A stretch of 64,000 nt of DNA from Didymella arachidicola (GCA_016630955.3 CM049987.1:2294001-2358000), one strand, 5' to 3'. Positions 21,703 through 32,700 are shown, numbered from the stretch's first letter. Numbers and translations: made by a program. Notes: generated by a model from the sequence alone, not told the origin.

Positions 21703-23075
21703 GGTGGATGTGTGGAGGGATGACAGTGACGGGAGACCTCGAGCCTGGGGACTTGAGGGTGTAGTAGGGTCCTGTAGGGTCCTTTGTTGGCCGGTAACGG
21801 GGACCAAGCGATCGAATCGAGAGGATGCAGAGATTTCAACGAAACAACCTATCTCCCTCCACACATTACAGGTGCCCCATGGTACATATACAGTTGCGCA
21901 ATCTATCCCCGCAACCTACCGGAGTAATGGAATTGACATAACACATTCCGTTATCTCAGCCCGTAGAGACGAGCGCACAGGTCGGCAATCCGGGCTCGCA
22001 TTGCTGAGTCTGAGCGTCGCATGGTCGGCCTCACTTGCTGCTCGCGATGATTTCAGTGTTGTAAGGAGAATTCTTAGGGAGGCATTGGGCCTGACTAGGC
22101 ATGCAAACCCTTGTGATGAGACGCGGCAGCCTTTCCCCAAGGGGTCAATTAGACGAGCTCATCAGACCTGAGATGGAAAGGTTGACCCGCCCAACGGCTG
22201 CGCTATCGGCTAGCTTGCTTGGAAGAAAACTCTTAGCAAATTCGATGCTTGGAAGGTGGATTTTGTTTGTCGTTGGTTCTTTATTTAATTGCTTGCTTGA
22301 CCTGTCGAAGCATAAGCTTGGCCGTTCTTGGCCGCAGCGTCACACTTCTGGCGTCCATGTTACGTACCATCCTCCGAGGTGCAACCTTGGATGTGTGGCA
22401 GCACAGTGGCTTGATCGAGGCGATTGATCGTTCGACCCTGCATGATTGGATCTTCAACTTGACCGACGGAAACAGCTTCGGTCTGGAGCGGTTTACTGCG
22501 GGTTACAGCGTATAGATGCCGCATTCGGCACGTGTGTGTCGGGCATTTTGACGTAGCTAAGGCTGGATTGCAGGTGAGGATGACTGCAGCGTGGGTGATC
22601 CGGGTCTATCCCGCCGTCACCACGGGATATCCCATCACCGCCAGGAACGCCGACTGTCGGTGGCCGGCACGTCGTTGTTAGGTCCATCAGTAAAGCTCTA
22701 GCGTTCTCTTAATGCTGATCACCAATGAAGACTTCAGTTCGTCTTGAGTATACCCTTCGTGTCAGGTTGGAAAGTCCGACCGGGACGGAAAGAAATATGC
22801 CTCGAGTAATTAAAAGTCGTTTTGCCTTTGTTTCTGGCTGGAGTCTCTCACGATGACAACCACTTTCTAAGATACTAAGAAGTCATTATGATCACTTAGC
22901 AGCTCCCACAGAAACTCGACCGGTTGGAACAGAGAGATTTATTCTGGAATAATGGGTATAAAGCGAGATGACGGTGCGGTGATTGCATGACATGACGAGA
23001 GCCTTTGTTACGACACAACACATTACCGCCACCTGGCTTGGAGAGTATGGCGACTAGGCCGACTTTACAAGACCC
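21703..23075. other. Intergenic, 1.4 kb
   Basis: Upstream region of the permease and downstream region of the next minus-strand gene. No domain-bearing frame is seen. Confidence 0.5.
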
Positions 23076-24623
23076 TCAATCCCCCTCACCACCACCCCTC
23101 CTCTCGGCAGATCTCTGTGCGAACCAATACTCCGTAACCCTCTTCTTCAGATCCGTCACATCGTCGACACTCGGCATACCCTGCAGCACAGCCAACGGAT
23201 CCTTCCCCGCGCGTCTCCTCAACACCATGTGAACGATTAACTGCTTGAGCCAGGCGTGCCCCGATTCAGGGAACGAAGCGCGGAAGCGTTCCAACCAGGC
23301 TTTTTCGTGTGCGAGTCTAGTCTTGTTGTGTTCGCTGAAGGGAGGGTGCGTGGTGTAGATGAATTCGATGGCGTGCCAGATTTGTAAGAGGTGGGTGTGG
23401 ATGTATGCGGGGAGGTCGGCGTGGTTGGTTACTACGAAATTGTTGGAGTCGGAAATGTGATCGTCTTGCGGTATGGTATGCTGCTGGGGATGCTGAGCCG
23501 CGGTCGTCGGTTGCTAGCCGAGTCTGCGCTCGCAATCGGACAAAGCGGATCTGTATTCGTCGACCTTGGCGGCTGCGCCGCGGGACATGTTCTTGATGTA
23601 GTCCATGGCTGACACTTTCTGCTGCGGGGAGACGTCGCTGTTAACTATGTCCCATGCCTGTGTGATCAGCTTGTTGATCTGCATGCACCGGTCTTGCGGA
23701 AGAACCGAGTATAGAGGGTTGGTTATGATCTCATCCGGGTAGAGTAATTTCATTAGGCCCCAGGTTGGCTGAGCGCGTGGCAATAGCTGTGCCTGAGGCT
23801 GCGAAGCACCCATGGGGGTGTCATATAGTATTGGTACGTGTGATGGGCCAGACTTGTAGAAATGCTGGGCTTGTAAGCCGGAGACAAGCGACCCTTGTGG
23901 TGCTAGGGACTGTGTAGGTTGCAGCGAGGGCCCCATAGACGAGTCCTGTCTCGATATCGGTGGTCCAGGCATGGCATGCGTAGGGAGCTGAACCCAGGCA
24001 GGGAGCTGAACCCAGGAAGGCAACTGACGTGGCGTAGGGGTTGGCGTATTCTGCACCGACTCGAAGGAGGACTCCTGCCTCAGCAGCGTTGGTCTAGGTG
24101 CAGTCTGCGCTTGTGGCTGGAAGTGCTGTTGGTATTGCGGATCGGGATCGTGGAGCAGACTTGGCGCGAGTGTCGGCGTAGGCTGCGTGGATGTCAAGGA
24201 CGACTGTTGCCTCATTATCGGTGATCCAGCCACAGCATGCGCATGGTGCTGAGCAAAAGCAGGCAACTGACGCGGCGCTGGTGTCGGCGTATTCTGCATC
24301 CCCTCCACTTCAGACTCGCGCCTCAGCATCTCACCACCCCGCCAGCCAGAAGCGTGTGCGCCCGGAGCACCAGTTCCAGGGAGAAGTGCCTGACTGCCTC
24401 CATGCCCTAGATCACAAGCCGCGGCGTACTGCACCGGCGGAAGACCATACAGGCGTTGCGGCCGCGTCTGCGTCTGGCACCGCGCGTCGAATATCTGCGG
24501 GTGCAGGCCCGGCTCGTCATCAACCTCTGGCCGCGTATCGACGCCGAAGACGTAGTCGGTGTACGCAGGGAAGAAAGCGCAGTCGCGCTGGAAATCCTCC
24601 CACTCGCGGTCGCGAAACGGCAT
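23076..24623 (-). CDS. Unknown protein, frame interrupted by one in-frame TAG
   Basis: No family recognised. From the ATG at 24621-24623 (MPFRDREWEDFQRDC) the frame runs 369 codons to TAG at 23514-23516, then stays open for a further 145 sense codons to TGA at 23076-23078. Both parts look coding. The N-part contains two copies of a roughly 70-85-residue unit (QNTPTPAPRQLPAFAQ ... / QNTPTPTPRQLPSWVQ ...) with RQESS/RQDSS motifs, then a helical block (PLYSVLPQDRCMQINKLI). The C-part is helical (LQIWHAIEFIYTTHPPF, AWLKQLIVHMVLRRR). A 36-nt-scale duplication gives WVQLPAWVQLP near 24000. The TAG may be a nonsense mutation, a sequencing error, a readthrough codon (context TAG CAA) or the end of a weak 51-nt intron (23514-23564, GTCGAC donor). 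Confidence 0.55.
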
Positions 24624-24719
24624 GATGAAGTTGATGAGTAGAGAACCAGGCGTCGATTTGGTACGCGAGGAAGTGAGAGAGAGAAGCGCCAGGACTTCTC
24701 CCACGGCAGGAGCAAACGC

Positions 24720-26476
24720 TCAGCCCAGCTCCTCCACCATCTTCACTCGCCACTGCGCGCCCCACTTCCTCATCGCGCCAAGCGCCATGTACCCCGTGAC
24801 GATGCTCCAGAGCCCCAGGATAGTCATGAGCCAGCCGTTGCCGATGGCGCTTAGAACGGGCTCCGCGACCATGGCGCCGGTGAAGGAGCAGATGTTGCGC
24901 AGGAAGTTGTTCAGCGCGATGCCGGACGCGGCGCGCTTGGGCATGAACTCGGTGAGCATGGTGGACACGAGGGAGAAGATGAGCATGGAGCCGACGCCGA
25001 AGAAGACTAGGGGGTGTCAGTGATGGTGACGAAACGGGGGCAGCGCAGCGTACAGTTTGCAATCATGGGAACGATCCAGATGACGCCCTTCTCAGCAGTC
25101 CAGCCATACCAGATCAGCGCGCCGGGCCAGAGAATCGCAGCTATCCACGCATTCTCCTGCATGCGGTCTTCAGGCCGCAGCACCAGCTTCCCCTTTTCGT
25201 CGTACCGGCCTGCCTTCCGCGCCTCGCGGTGCATGATATTGTCGATCCAGCGCCCCCCGAAGATACTCGCCAGGAGGTATCCCGCGCTGTTGGGGATGTA
25301 CAGCAGACCAACGATGAGCGTGGAGAAGCCGTAGGGCTGTGCCGAGAAGGTGGCCTGCACGGAGATGTTGAGGATGTACAAGGCGCCGAATGTGATGCTG
25401 GCGTAGTACACGGAGAGCAGGACTGGCGGGTAGCGCAGCCATGTGAGGATGGTGAGCGGCTGGATGAAGATCTGGTGGAGGTGTGTGAGGACCGACTTTG
25501 TCTTTGCGACCGTCGACGCGCGAGTCGATGTGCGCGTGAGGTTTGGCCGTGCGTCTGGCTTGGACGCGAGCGGCTTTGCCAGCGTCTCCGGCAGCGCAAA
25601 GACGATGGCGACGACGGTCAGCACGCCGTAGATGACGAGAAACCACTGCGTGCTTCTCCACCCCAGCCCCTGGCCAAGGGCGCCTCCAACGATAGGAGCA
25701 AAGAGCGGTCCACACAGCGGCCCCAGGTAAAAGATGCCCATCGCCTTGCCACGCTCGCGCACCTCCCAGATATCCGCAATCGTCCCCGCGCCCACAGCCT
25801 GAACAGACGCCGCCGCACCACCAGAGAAAACGCGCATGATAATCAGCATAGCGATGTTAGTCGACACCGCCGACAAAACACCAAACACAACAAACAGTAT
25901 GAAACTAGCAATATAAATCGTACGCCGCCCAAGCCGCTCACTGAAACTCGACCACCACAGCGGGAAAATAGCCATGCTGAGCATGTACACCGCAACGCTC
26001 ATATTCGTAATCTCGGGATCCGCATCGAACGCCCCGCCGATGTCCTGCAGCACCGGCATCACAATCGCACTCCCCATCGGCCCGGCCATGGCGCAAAACG
26101 CTACAATGGTGGTCAGGAACCATTTCGTCCCGCGCGAGTAGTGGTACGGATTCTGGACCTCTGGGATGAGCGCGAAGCGCGCCAGGAGACCGCGGCGCTC
26201 GGATTTGGGCACGACGACGGCATCCGGGGTGACGGACGTGGTCCGTGTCAGTGTCGCTGGACGAATGGTCTTTTCGTCTTGCGGGATGGTTGGCGCGGTC
26301 GACGCGTGCGAGTGTATGGAATCCGAGTCCGATGAGCTCTCGTGGAGAGATCCAGTCGGGCCTATTTCTGATTCCTTCTCTTTCTCGTTGTGGGCTCCGA
26401 TGTGTGTGGTGGGTTGTTCTGGGGCATAGCCATCCTGCATTGCCTGTTCAGGCGAAGAGGGCCTTGGGTCTGGCAT
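24720..26476 (-). CDS. MFS transporter, DHA1-type (drug/polyamine H+ antiporter)
   Basis: Twelve-helix major facilitator of 569 aa, likely a plasma-membrane proton antiporter exporting drugs or polyamines (Tpo/Flr1-like group; substrate inferred). Exon 1 is 25054-26476 and exon 2 is 24720-25006; the 47-nt intron (GTACGC...CCTAG) joins MIAN to FFGVGSM in phase. Features are a Ser/Thr-rich N-tail, the first helix FLTTIVAFCAMAGPMGSAIVMP, motif A SERLGRRTIY, motif B-like RVFSGGAAASVQAVG, and the antiporter motif C-like LGPLCGPLFAPIVGG. A central cytosolic loop is followed by six more helices. The C-terminal MRKWGAQWRVKM is typical of the group. It is divergent from the methyltransferase gene. Confidence 0.88.
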
Positions 26477-27311
26477 GCTTCATTGAAGTTGAGGGTTCAG
26501 CTGCTGAGAATTTGCGTACACAAATGACACGCACTTTTCCGAGGCAGTTTTCGTTATCCGTCGAGATGCCTCGGTCGTTGGACGCGTTACTCCGAGCTCC
26601 GACAGAGAACCAGGATAGGCCTTCAGGGGAGATGCAAAGAGAGCGACAGAAGAGGGGAAGCACAATCTAACAACGCCATGCGAGCTCGTTTACTAACGAA
26701 ACGAGGACCGTTTGGTGCCTCGATACGTGCTGAAGCGGTCTGGCAGCGGAAGCAGCACCGCTCGTATACGTTATTTCCGGTGCTAGGGCCCACAGCGGAA
26801 GCATGTTTGCGAGTGCGATTGCGAGGAAGTTGATGGCGACATGTTGACTGTTGAGATGTTGACATCGTGGTGTTGATCCACATCCGTGGTGTTGTCTACG
26901 TATGAAGGATTCGAGGCGTGACTGTCTCACCGGCGAAGGCCAACTATCAGAGCTCGCAGCCAAGTCGCAATCGGCGTGGAATCCAGTCACCGGAGGCCTA
27001 CAAGGCATTTCATAGACCTCTCCAGGTCGGCGACCATTCACACCCCCAAGCACCCTCAATGCCCAGCCTGCACCAACCTTTGAAAACACTCCCTCCATTC
27101 TTACACTACCCATCCCACCCAATCCAAGCACCGCCATCCACCTCGCCCTCCAAACGCCGAACACAAAGCGATGAGGCGATGAAGCGATGATGCAAGCGGG
27201 GCCCTCGTCCCCTCCCCACATCAACCTCCGTCACACCTCACCACCCAGCCATTGACCCCTCTCCGTCCAACACCCAGCACCTCCCATCACCTCACCTCAC
27301 CACCCACCACA
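26477..27311. promoter_or_regulatory. Divergent promoter between MFS pump and methyltransferase
   Basis: Roughly 830 bp between two divergent start codons, the only intergenic sequence serving both. No gene is supported inside. The right part (about 27040-27311) is strongly C-rich on the + strand and is probably the methyltransferase leader. Confidence 0.45.
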
Positions 27312-28257
27312 ATGGCAACCCAAAACCAAGACAAACTGCGCACGCACTTCCTCTCCCTCCCGCCAACCCCCACCGCCCAAAACACCGCCTGGCACTCCCT
27401 CTGGCAAACCGGCACATTCCTCCCCTGGGACCGCGGCGCCCCAAACCCCGCCCTTACCACCCTCCTCTCATCCTCCTTCGCATCGCCACCTCTCGCACCG
27501 CCAGTCAGCACGACACCGAACCCAACGCCCGGCGCGCCGAATACCATCCCACCGTCTGCTATCGACTTGCCGCGCCCAGTCGATGAAGAGGGGGGGAGGA
27601 AGAGGGTGCTTGTGCCCGGGTGCGGGAAGGGGTATGATGTAGCGCTTTTTGCGGAGTGGGGGTTTGATGCGTGGGGGTTGGAGGTTAGTGGTTCTGCTGT
27701 TGCTGCTGCGGAGGAGTATCTTGCGAGCGCGGGCGAGCACGAGGGGGTGGGGAGGGGGAGGGGGAGGGCGGTGGTTCTCGAGGGGGATTTTTTCGAGGAG
27801 GAGTGGGTGGAGAGGGTTGGGGGAGGGGGGTTTGATGTCATATACGATAACACGGTGAGTTTGTTTCATTCATTTCTAGGGGAGAGTGAGAAGGGCTGAT
27901 GAAGAGCTACAGTTTCTCTGCGCGCTGCCCCCGGCGCTGCGTCCGCGGTGGGCGCGCCGCGTTGTGGAGTTGCTCGCGCCTGGCGGAGTGCTCATCTGTC
28001 TCGAGTTCCCGACGCACAAGCCTGCGTCTTCGGGCGGACCGCCGTGGTCGCTGCCGCCGACGGTGCATGCGGAGCTGCTGAAGCGGCCTGGGGAGGAGAT
28101 ATTGTATGATGAGGCGGGGGTGGTGGTGGCTACGGAGCGGGAGGTGGGTGAGGACGCGCTGGAGCGAGTCGCGCACTATGTTCCTGCGCAGACGCACGAT
28201 GTGGGCGTGGTTAAGGGCGTGGTGCGCGACTGCGTGAGCGTGTGGCGGCATAGATAG
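27312..28257 (+). CDS. Thiopurine S-methyltransferase-like (thiol methyltransferase)
   Basis: SAM-dependent methyltransferase of the TPMT family, of which fungal and plant members methylate thiols or halides; substrate inferred. Exons are 27312-27854 and 27913-28257, with a 58-nt GT-AG intron in phase 0, giving 295 aa. Features in order: NTAWHSLWQTGTFLPWDRG (substrate-pocket Trp motif), SAM-binding VLVPGCGKGYDVALFA, WGLEVSGSAV (acidic end of beta 2), FDVIYDNT joined by splicing to FLCALPPALRPRWA, then VELLAPGGVLICLEFP. A Pro/Thr/Ala-rich insert sits at about residues 56-95. The N-terminal half is C-rich and the middle extremely G-rich on the coding strand. It is convergent with the OTU gene. 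Confidence 0.87.
27743..27772 (+). other. G-quadruplex-prone run inside the methyltransferase CDS
   Basis: Five or more tracts of three to five G residues occur in a 30-bp window on the coding strand (GGGGGTGGGGAGGGGGAGGG, then more). This satisfies the simple G4 pattern. It encodes a Gly/Arg/Val run (GVGRGRGR). Confidence 0.6.
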
Positions 28258-28352
28258 AATGATCGGGCGCAGACAGTCAGTAAACGATCAGGCGCAGACA
28301 GCCAGCCATCAGACACTCCCACTCTCAGCCCACACCAAACCCCTCAAACCCC

Positions 28353-29330
28353 TCAAGCACCCTCCTCTCCTCCCGCCACCTTCCTCCTCAAACTATTATA
28401 ATGCTCCCCCAACCCATGACTATGCCTATAATACCCCAACCACACCTCCCCCCTCCCCTCATTCCCCTCATCCACCCCCTCAATCCGATCCACCCGCCCA
28501 TCCCCATGCAACACACAAACCCTCACCCCATACCCCCTCGCCAACGCAAGCAACTCCAAATGCCCACCCCACTCCCCCGTCTCGCGAATCTTGCGTACAT
28601 GCTCCTCCACGCTGTCCTCCATAAACGGGGAGAAGTCGTCGGCGTGGGACTCGATCCAGGCCGCGGCCGCGTGGCGCGTTGTTTTGTATGGTGGTAGTGC
28701 GGTGTTGGAGGGGAGGGTGTGGAGGGGTGTGAGGTCCAGGCCGAGCGAGGTGAGTTGGTCGGCGATGGCGGCGTAGAGACAGTGGCCGTCTGCGTGGATT
28801 TCGTGGAGTTGCAGGCCATGTGCGGCGAGGAGGGGGGTGAATTGGAGCTTCTCTATTTCGCGGGGCGAGGGCGCGTTGAGTGCTTCTTGTTCTGCCTGCG
28901 CGATGGCGTCCTGCTGTTCTGCTTTGCGGCGGGCGAGGCGCTCTTTTTGCCTGTTTTTCTTCTTGGGAGCGGTGGCGCTGGTCGTAGGTGGTGGGGTGCT
29001 GGGCGCTGTGCTGGTGGATGTGCCATTGATGCTCAGTCCTTCGATGTTGATGTCTACGATTTCCGCCGTGTCGTCTTCTGGCTCGCTTTCAGCGACATGC
29101 TCCGACTCGTCTCCGTTGAGAATTCGGACTTCCTCCGCCTGCCGCTCTTGCAGCTCCCGCTCCAGCCGCTCGCATTCGTCGTTGACGCCTTTGCGTGTCT
29201 TCTTGGTTGCTTGCTTCTTCTTCTGTGTTATGCGCGAGACGAGGTCGCGCTGCTCTTTGCGGTGCCGCTGCTGCAGCGCTTCTAGCGGCGTTGGTGTGTC
29301 TGACGAGGGCGCGGTGAGGTCGGTCGACAT
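28353..29330 (-). CDS. OTU2: OTU-domain cysteine protease (OTUD6/Otu2-like deubiquitinase)
   Basis: Deubiquitinating cysteine protease of the OTU family, 325 aa, intronless. The N-terminal half is a charged coiled coil rich in Lys/Arg/Glu/Gln (about residues 18-75 and 122-150), typical of OTUD6/yeast Otu2, which associate with ribosomes. The OTU core starts near residue 160 with the catalytic block HADGHCLYAAIADQL (Asp181, Cys184). The catalytic His is in LGEHYNSL (about His310). The DDFSPFMEDSVEEHVRKI segment is characteristic of the fold. Start ATG at 29328-29330. It ends only 95 bp from the stop of the convergent methyltransferase gene, so the 3' UTRs may overlap. Confidence 0.9.
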   Translation of the reverse strand: MSTDLTAPSSDTPTPLEALQQRHRKEQRDLVSRITQKKKQATKKTRKGVNDECERLERELQERQAEEVRILNGDESEHVAESEPEDDTAEIVDINIEGLSINGTSTSTAPSTPPPTTSATAPKKKNRQKERLARRKAEQQDAIAQAEQEALNAPSPREIEKLQFTPLLAAHGLQLHEIHADGHCLYAAIADQLTSLGLDLTPLHTLPSNTALPPYKTTRHAAAAWIESHADDFSPFMEDSVEEHVRKIRETGEWGGHLELLALARGYGVRVCVLHGDGRVDRIEGVDEGNEGRGEVWLGYYRHSHGLGEHYNSLRRKVAGGEEGA

Positions 29331-29702
29331 TTTGGGAGGTGTACTGAGGACTTTTCTGGCCGACGCGCTGGAGAGGTGTGACGTGGGGTGGTGGGGCAGC
29401 TAGTGTGGTCCTCCACGGCTGTTCTGTAGATCTGAAGGCAGGATGCAAGTCTGGGGCATGACAAGTGTGAATTCTTAAAAAAAAGTCGTCTATCCCTCAC
29501 TGTAGATGAAAGGCAGGCACTAGAATTTATGCACCTCGCAAAACATCCTCATTCTCGATCTCGATCTCTCTCTTCTATTCCTCTTTCTTATGGGTATCTT
29601 CTCCGTCTATGCAATGCTAACTATGCTGGGATATCATTTTTCCACTTTCAATGCTACATCGTCTCTACTCCTCTCATCAGACATTACTATTACGTCTCCG
29701 GT

Positions 29703-31451
29703 CTACTTGTACAAGTCGTCGTTCGTCTCGCTCTTGGCTGGCGCTGCATGTGTGGGCTGCGGTTGCGTCGGTGCTGGTGCTGGAGCTGTCTCTGTCTTTG
29801 GGGCTGATTCTGTTGTGGGAGCCTCTCGTGCTTGCTCAGCCGGTGCCTCGCTCACATTCGCTGGCGGCGCGGGTGCAGGTGCTGAAGGAGCAGGTACCGG
29901 AGGAGCAGATGAAGGAGCGGGTGCTGGAGGAGCTGCCGCCGCGGGCACGGACAGAGGCGCCTGCTGCGGCAGCGGAGGCAATTGAGTGTTTGCTGGCGGC
30001 GATGTAGGAGGCTGGTATGTCGGCTGGGGAGCATGTGGTAGTGTCGCTGTACCGGAAATCGACTGCGAGCCGACCATGACACCATCCTTCGGCATATTAG
30101 CAGCGTAGTAGCCGCCCTGCTGCGGATACCCTTGAGGCACCGCATATCCCGGCGCACCGCCATTAGGACCCTGCTGCCACCCCGGCGCGCCAGGAGGAGG
30201 ACCGTAGTAAAATACCTGCCCAGCCGGCGCCTGAGCCATAGCAGGATGTAGCGGCTGGCCCTCTGGCACAATCCCCACCGTCTGTCTCGAGAACTGACCA
30301 AGAATCGGAACAGGATACCTGCGTCTGAATCCCCAAGACCAGTTCTTGAACTTCTTGCCCGCGGGCATGTCTTTCCACTGCTGTTGCAGCACCGTCTGGT
30401 CCTCCTTGCTGCGCGCATCCTGCATGCGCGTGAAGCACAGCACCCACAGCGAGAGCAGGATCCAGCACACTGTCCCGCCGCGCATGGCTGATTTGCCTTT
30501 CATCAGGCGCGTGTACCAGAACCAGGACTCGAGGAAGCCGAGCAGGAAGATGCCGGGAAGCACTGTGGCGAGCACGATGATCCATGTCTTGACGCTGGTG
30601 CACCCGCTGAAGTAGCACATGCGGTAGTCGTACCAGGAGTCGTCATCGCCGGAGTCAGACCCAGACCCAGACCCAGACCCGGAGCCGGAGCCAGATCCTC
30701 CTCCGCTGCGAGATCCGCTCGTTGACCGGGCTGGCGGTGGTGTGCAGGATGCGATGTAGTAGCTGTAGTAGATATCGTCGGTGCTTGTGAATGGCGCTGC
30801 ACCCTCAGTGAGATACCATGTCTGGATCTCGTAGTCGTATGAGCGGCCGCTGCTTACACTGACCTCTGTCGATGCGGGCTTCAGCTGGGGCGCGACGATG
30901 GAAGGAATGTCTGTAATCTGGGCTTGCGTAGCAACCGTAAAGATGGTTGAGCAGCTCGCGGGCGCTGTCATGGTCACTGGCATGTAGTACTCGGTCGAGC
31001 TATAAGTCGACTTGGTCGACGCCGTTCTTGTGGAGTAGTAGTCATCGCCATATCGATCGTAGGTGCTGATGTCAGAAGCTGCAACCGCGCCGGAAGGGTA
31101 GTATTCTTCGACGACGGCGACGTTCGAGTAGTAGTAAGTGGTGAAGTACGTCGATGTCGGTGTTACTGTTGGCGTCACTGTCGGTTTGATCGTTGCGACG
31201 TCGGTGTACTTGTAGGTCGTGGTCGATGCTGACGGTGTTGGATAGGTGTAGGTGTAAGTATAAGGCTCCTCCGAGACATGAGGCACATAACGGATAGTCG
31301 CTGTCCAGAACATCGATGTCCTCGACGAGGACCTCGTGTTGCCATAGTAGTAGTCATCCGTAAGTGAGTAGAAGTTCGAGCCGCCGTCCGTAGTCTGCGC
31401 ATTCACACCAGCGCCAACAGCGAGAGCCGCAAGGGCGTACTTGAGAGCCAT
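29703..31451 (-). CDS. Secretory-pathway membrane protein, Tyr/Thr-rich ectodomain and Pro-rich tail
   Basis: No named family recognised; 582 aa, single exon. It begins with a clear signal peptide (MALKYALAALAVGAGVNA). A lumenal/extracellular Tyr/Thr/Ser-rich region with few Cys runs to about residue 285 and includes a GSGSGSGSGSGS linker and an Asp cluster. Two hydrophobic segments follow: TWIIVLATVLPGIFLLGFL (about 287-310) and CWILLSLWVLCF (about 325-336), separated by a short charged loop. The cytosolic C-terminus is Gly/Tyr/Gln- then Pro/Ala-rich (GAPGYAVPQGYPQQGGYYAA, APAPTQPQPT). This layout suggests a surface sensor or wall-linked protein, but that is inference. Confidence 0.72.
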   Translation of the reverse strand: MALKYALAALAVGAGVNAQTTDGGSNFYSLTDDYYYGNTRSSSRTSMFWTATIRYVPHVSEEPYTYTYTYPTPSASTTTYKYTDVATIKPTVTPTVTPTSTYFTTYYYSNVAVVEEYYPSGAVAASDISTYDRYGDDYYSTRTASTKSTYSSTEYYMPVTMTAPASCSTIFTVATQAQITDIPSIVAPQLKPASTEVSVSSGRSYDYEIQTWYLTEGAAPFTSTDDIYYSYYIASCTPPPARSTSGSRSGGGSGSGSGSGSGSGSDSGDDDSWYDYRMCYFSGCTSVKTWIIVLATVLPGIFLLGFLESWFWYTRLMKGKSAMRGGTVCWILLSLWVLCFTRMQDARSKEDQTVLQQQWKDMPAGKKFKNWSWGFRRRYPVPILGQFSRQTVGIVPEGQPLHPAMAQAPAGQVFYYGPPPGAPGWQQGPNGGAPGYAVPQGYPQQGGYYAANMPKDGVMVGSQSISGTATLPHAPQPTYQPPTSPPANTQLPPLPQQAPLSVPAAAAPPAPAPSSAPPVPAPSAPAPAPPANVSEAPAEQAREAPTTESAPKTETAPAPAPTQPQPTHAAPAKSETNDDLYK

Positions 31452-32700
31452 GGCCCGATATCGATAATCGAACTCGTGGATATCAAGTCGAGAGGCAAAT
31501 ATCGTGAGATCAGTGCCGCACAGCGTCAGGGTGTCAAGAACACTTTAAGCTCCCTAAGCTTCACGCCATCCTACCATCGAGCCGCCTCTAGACAAAAAAG
31601 TGTTGACCGGTCGCAGAGTCACATCACCTTCTCTCTTGGCATCCTGCTGCTAGCCTTGCACAAACCGATTGTTCACCCTCTACACAACCAATAGAGCAAG
31701 CTTCGCGACGCCTTTGCAACGCAACTCACCCAATCGCGCGGTCCGTCCGACCGTGAGCCAGCAAAAGGGGCCATGCAAGCTTGCCGCAGGCAGATGTTGT
31801 CAGGGAAGCGTCTTCCACGCTCCTACGCGACTCTACAAAGCGCCAGATCCGGCGACGTCGGCAGGGGTAAGCGGAATTGAACAGATTATTTTAGGGCTAC
31901 ACGACTCGTATCGCCCGCGATCCATGCAGGGGTTGTGGGATGCCTAAGCGGGCTAGAGGAAATTTTGAGGGCGCTGCGCCCCTAATATAACTCCAGGCCT
32001 GTCCAGCGAGTATCGAAAAACGGTACAGCTTTCATGAAGGTCTTCGTAATGCTAAACATCTGCATCAGCATGGTTGCACTGGGATCATAAGGGCTGTCGC
32101 TGCACTGCAACGTCGTTCGGTCTGCGCGATGCGGCATCTCAGTGACGGAGTGAGTGGAGTGAGTTCGCGGGTGACAAAGAGATTGGAGGCCGGAAGTGGC
32201 GTTTGAGATTCGCTCGATTCGGGTGGCTTTCAAACGTGCCGCGGAAGGACGGTCAGCCCTAAAAGCCTCCAGGCCAGGCATCCACGGCCTCATTTCACGA
32301 TGCACTGGAGTCATCGCGGGTAAATGTCAGTACAGGCTACCTTCTTCATGCAGCATCGTTGCCGTCAAGATGTGATGCTTGGCTGTGATGTGTCGCGCCT
32401 GCTGTCGAGGCAGCAAGATCGCATGTCCACGATAGACGAAGTGGTAGTCATGACTTGCTCGTGATTGTGCAAGTCGTCTGTGAATACACATTAGGCTATA
32501 TGCGGTATGCTGCTCGCTGAAAAATACTTTGCGGTGCGCAAAAGGGCGGCGCACAAATGCACGACACCAAAATCTGTGCAGATCAATCCATGCACATCAT
32601 CAATGTTGCCAATACCCAATGTCATGCCACGCCGACTATGCTGCTCCCTGAACGCCTGATGAAATGCAAAACCGACTCATGAGCGCGCAGACATCCGCGT
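31452..32700. other. Intergenic, 1.25 kb
   Basis: Upstream region of the 31451 minus-strand gene and 3' region of the next minus-strand gene. No coding evidence. Confidence 0.5.

Noticed and set aside
20917..21723. 268-codon open frame on the + strand
   Set aside because: It is antisense to the amino-acid permease and arises from its codon bias; the translation is highly charged and featureless.
24407..25062. Minus-strand frames joining the MFS C-terminus to the unknown gene
   Set aside because: They are out-of-frame shadows; the in-phase splice at 25006/25054 gives a complete MFS C-terminus ending at 24720.
26667..27224. 185-codon frame on the - strand in the divergent promoter
   Set aside because: Lies wholly between two divergent genes, with no domain and atypical composition.
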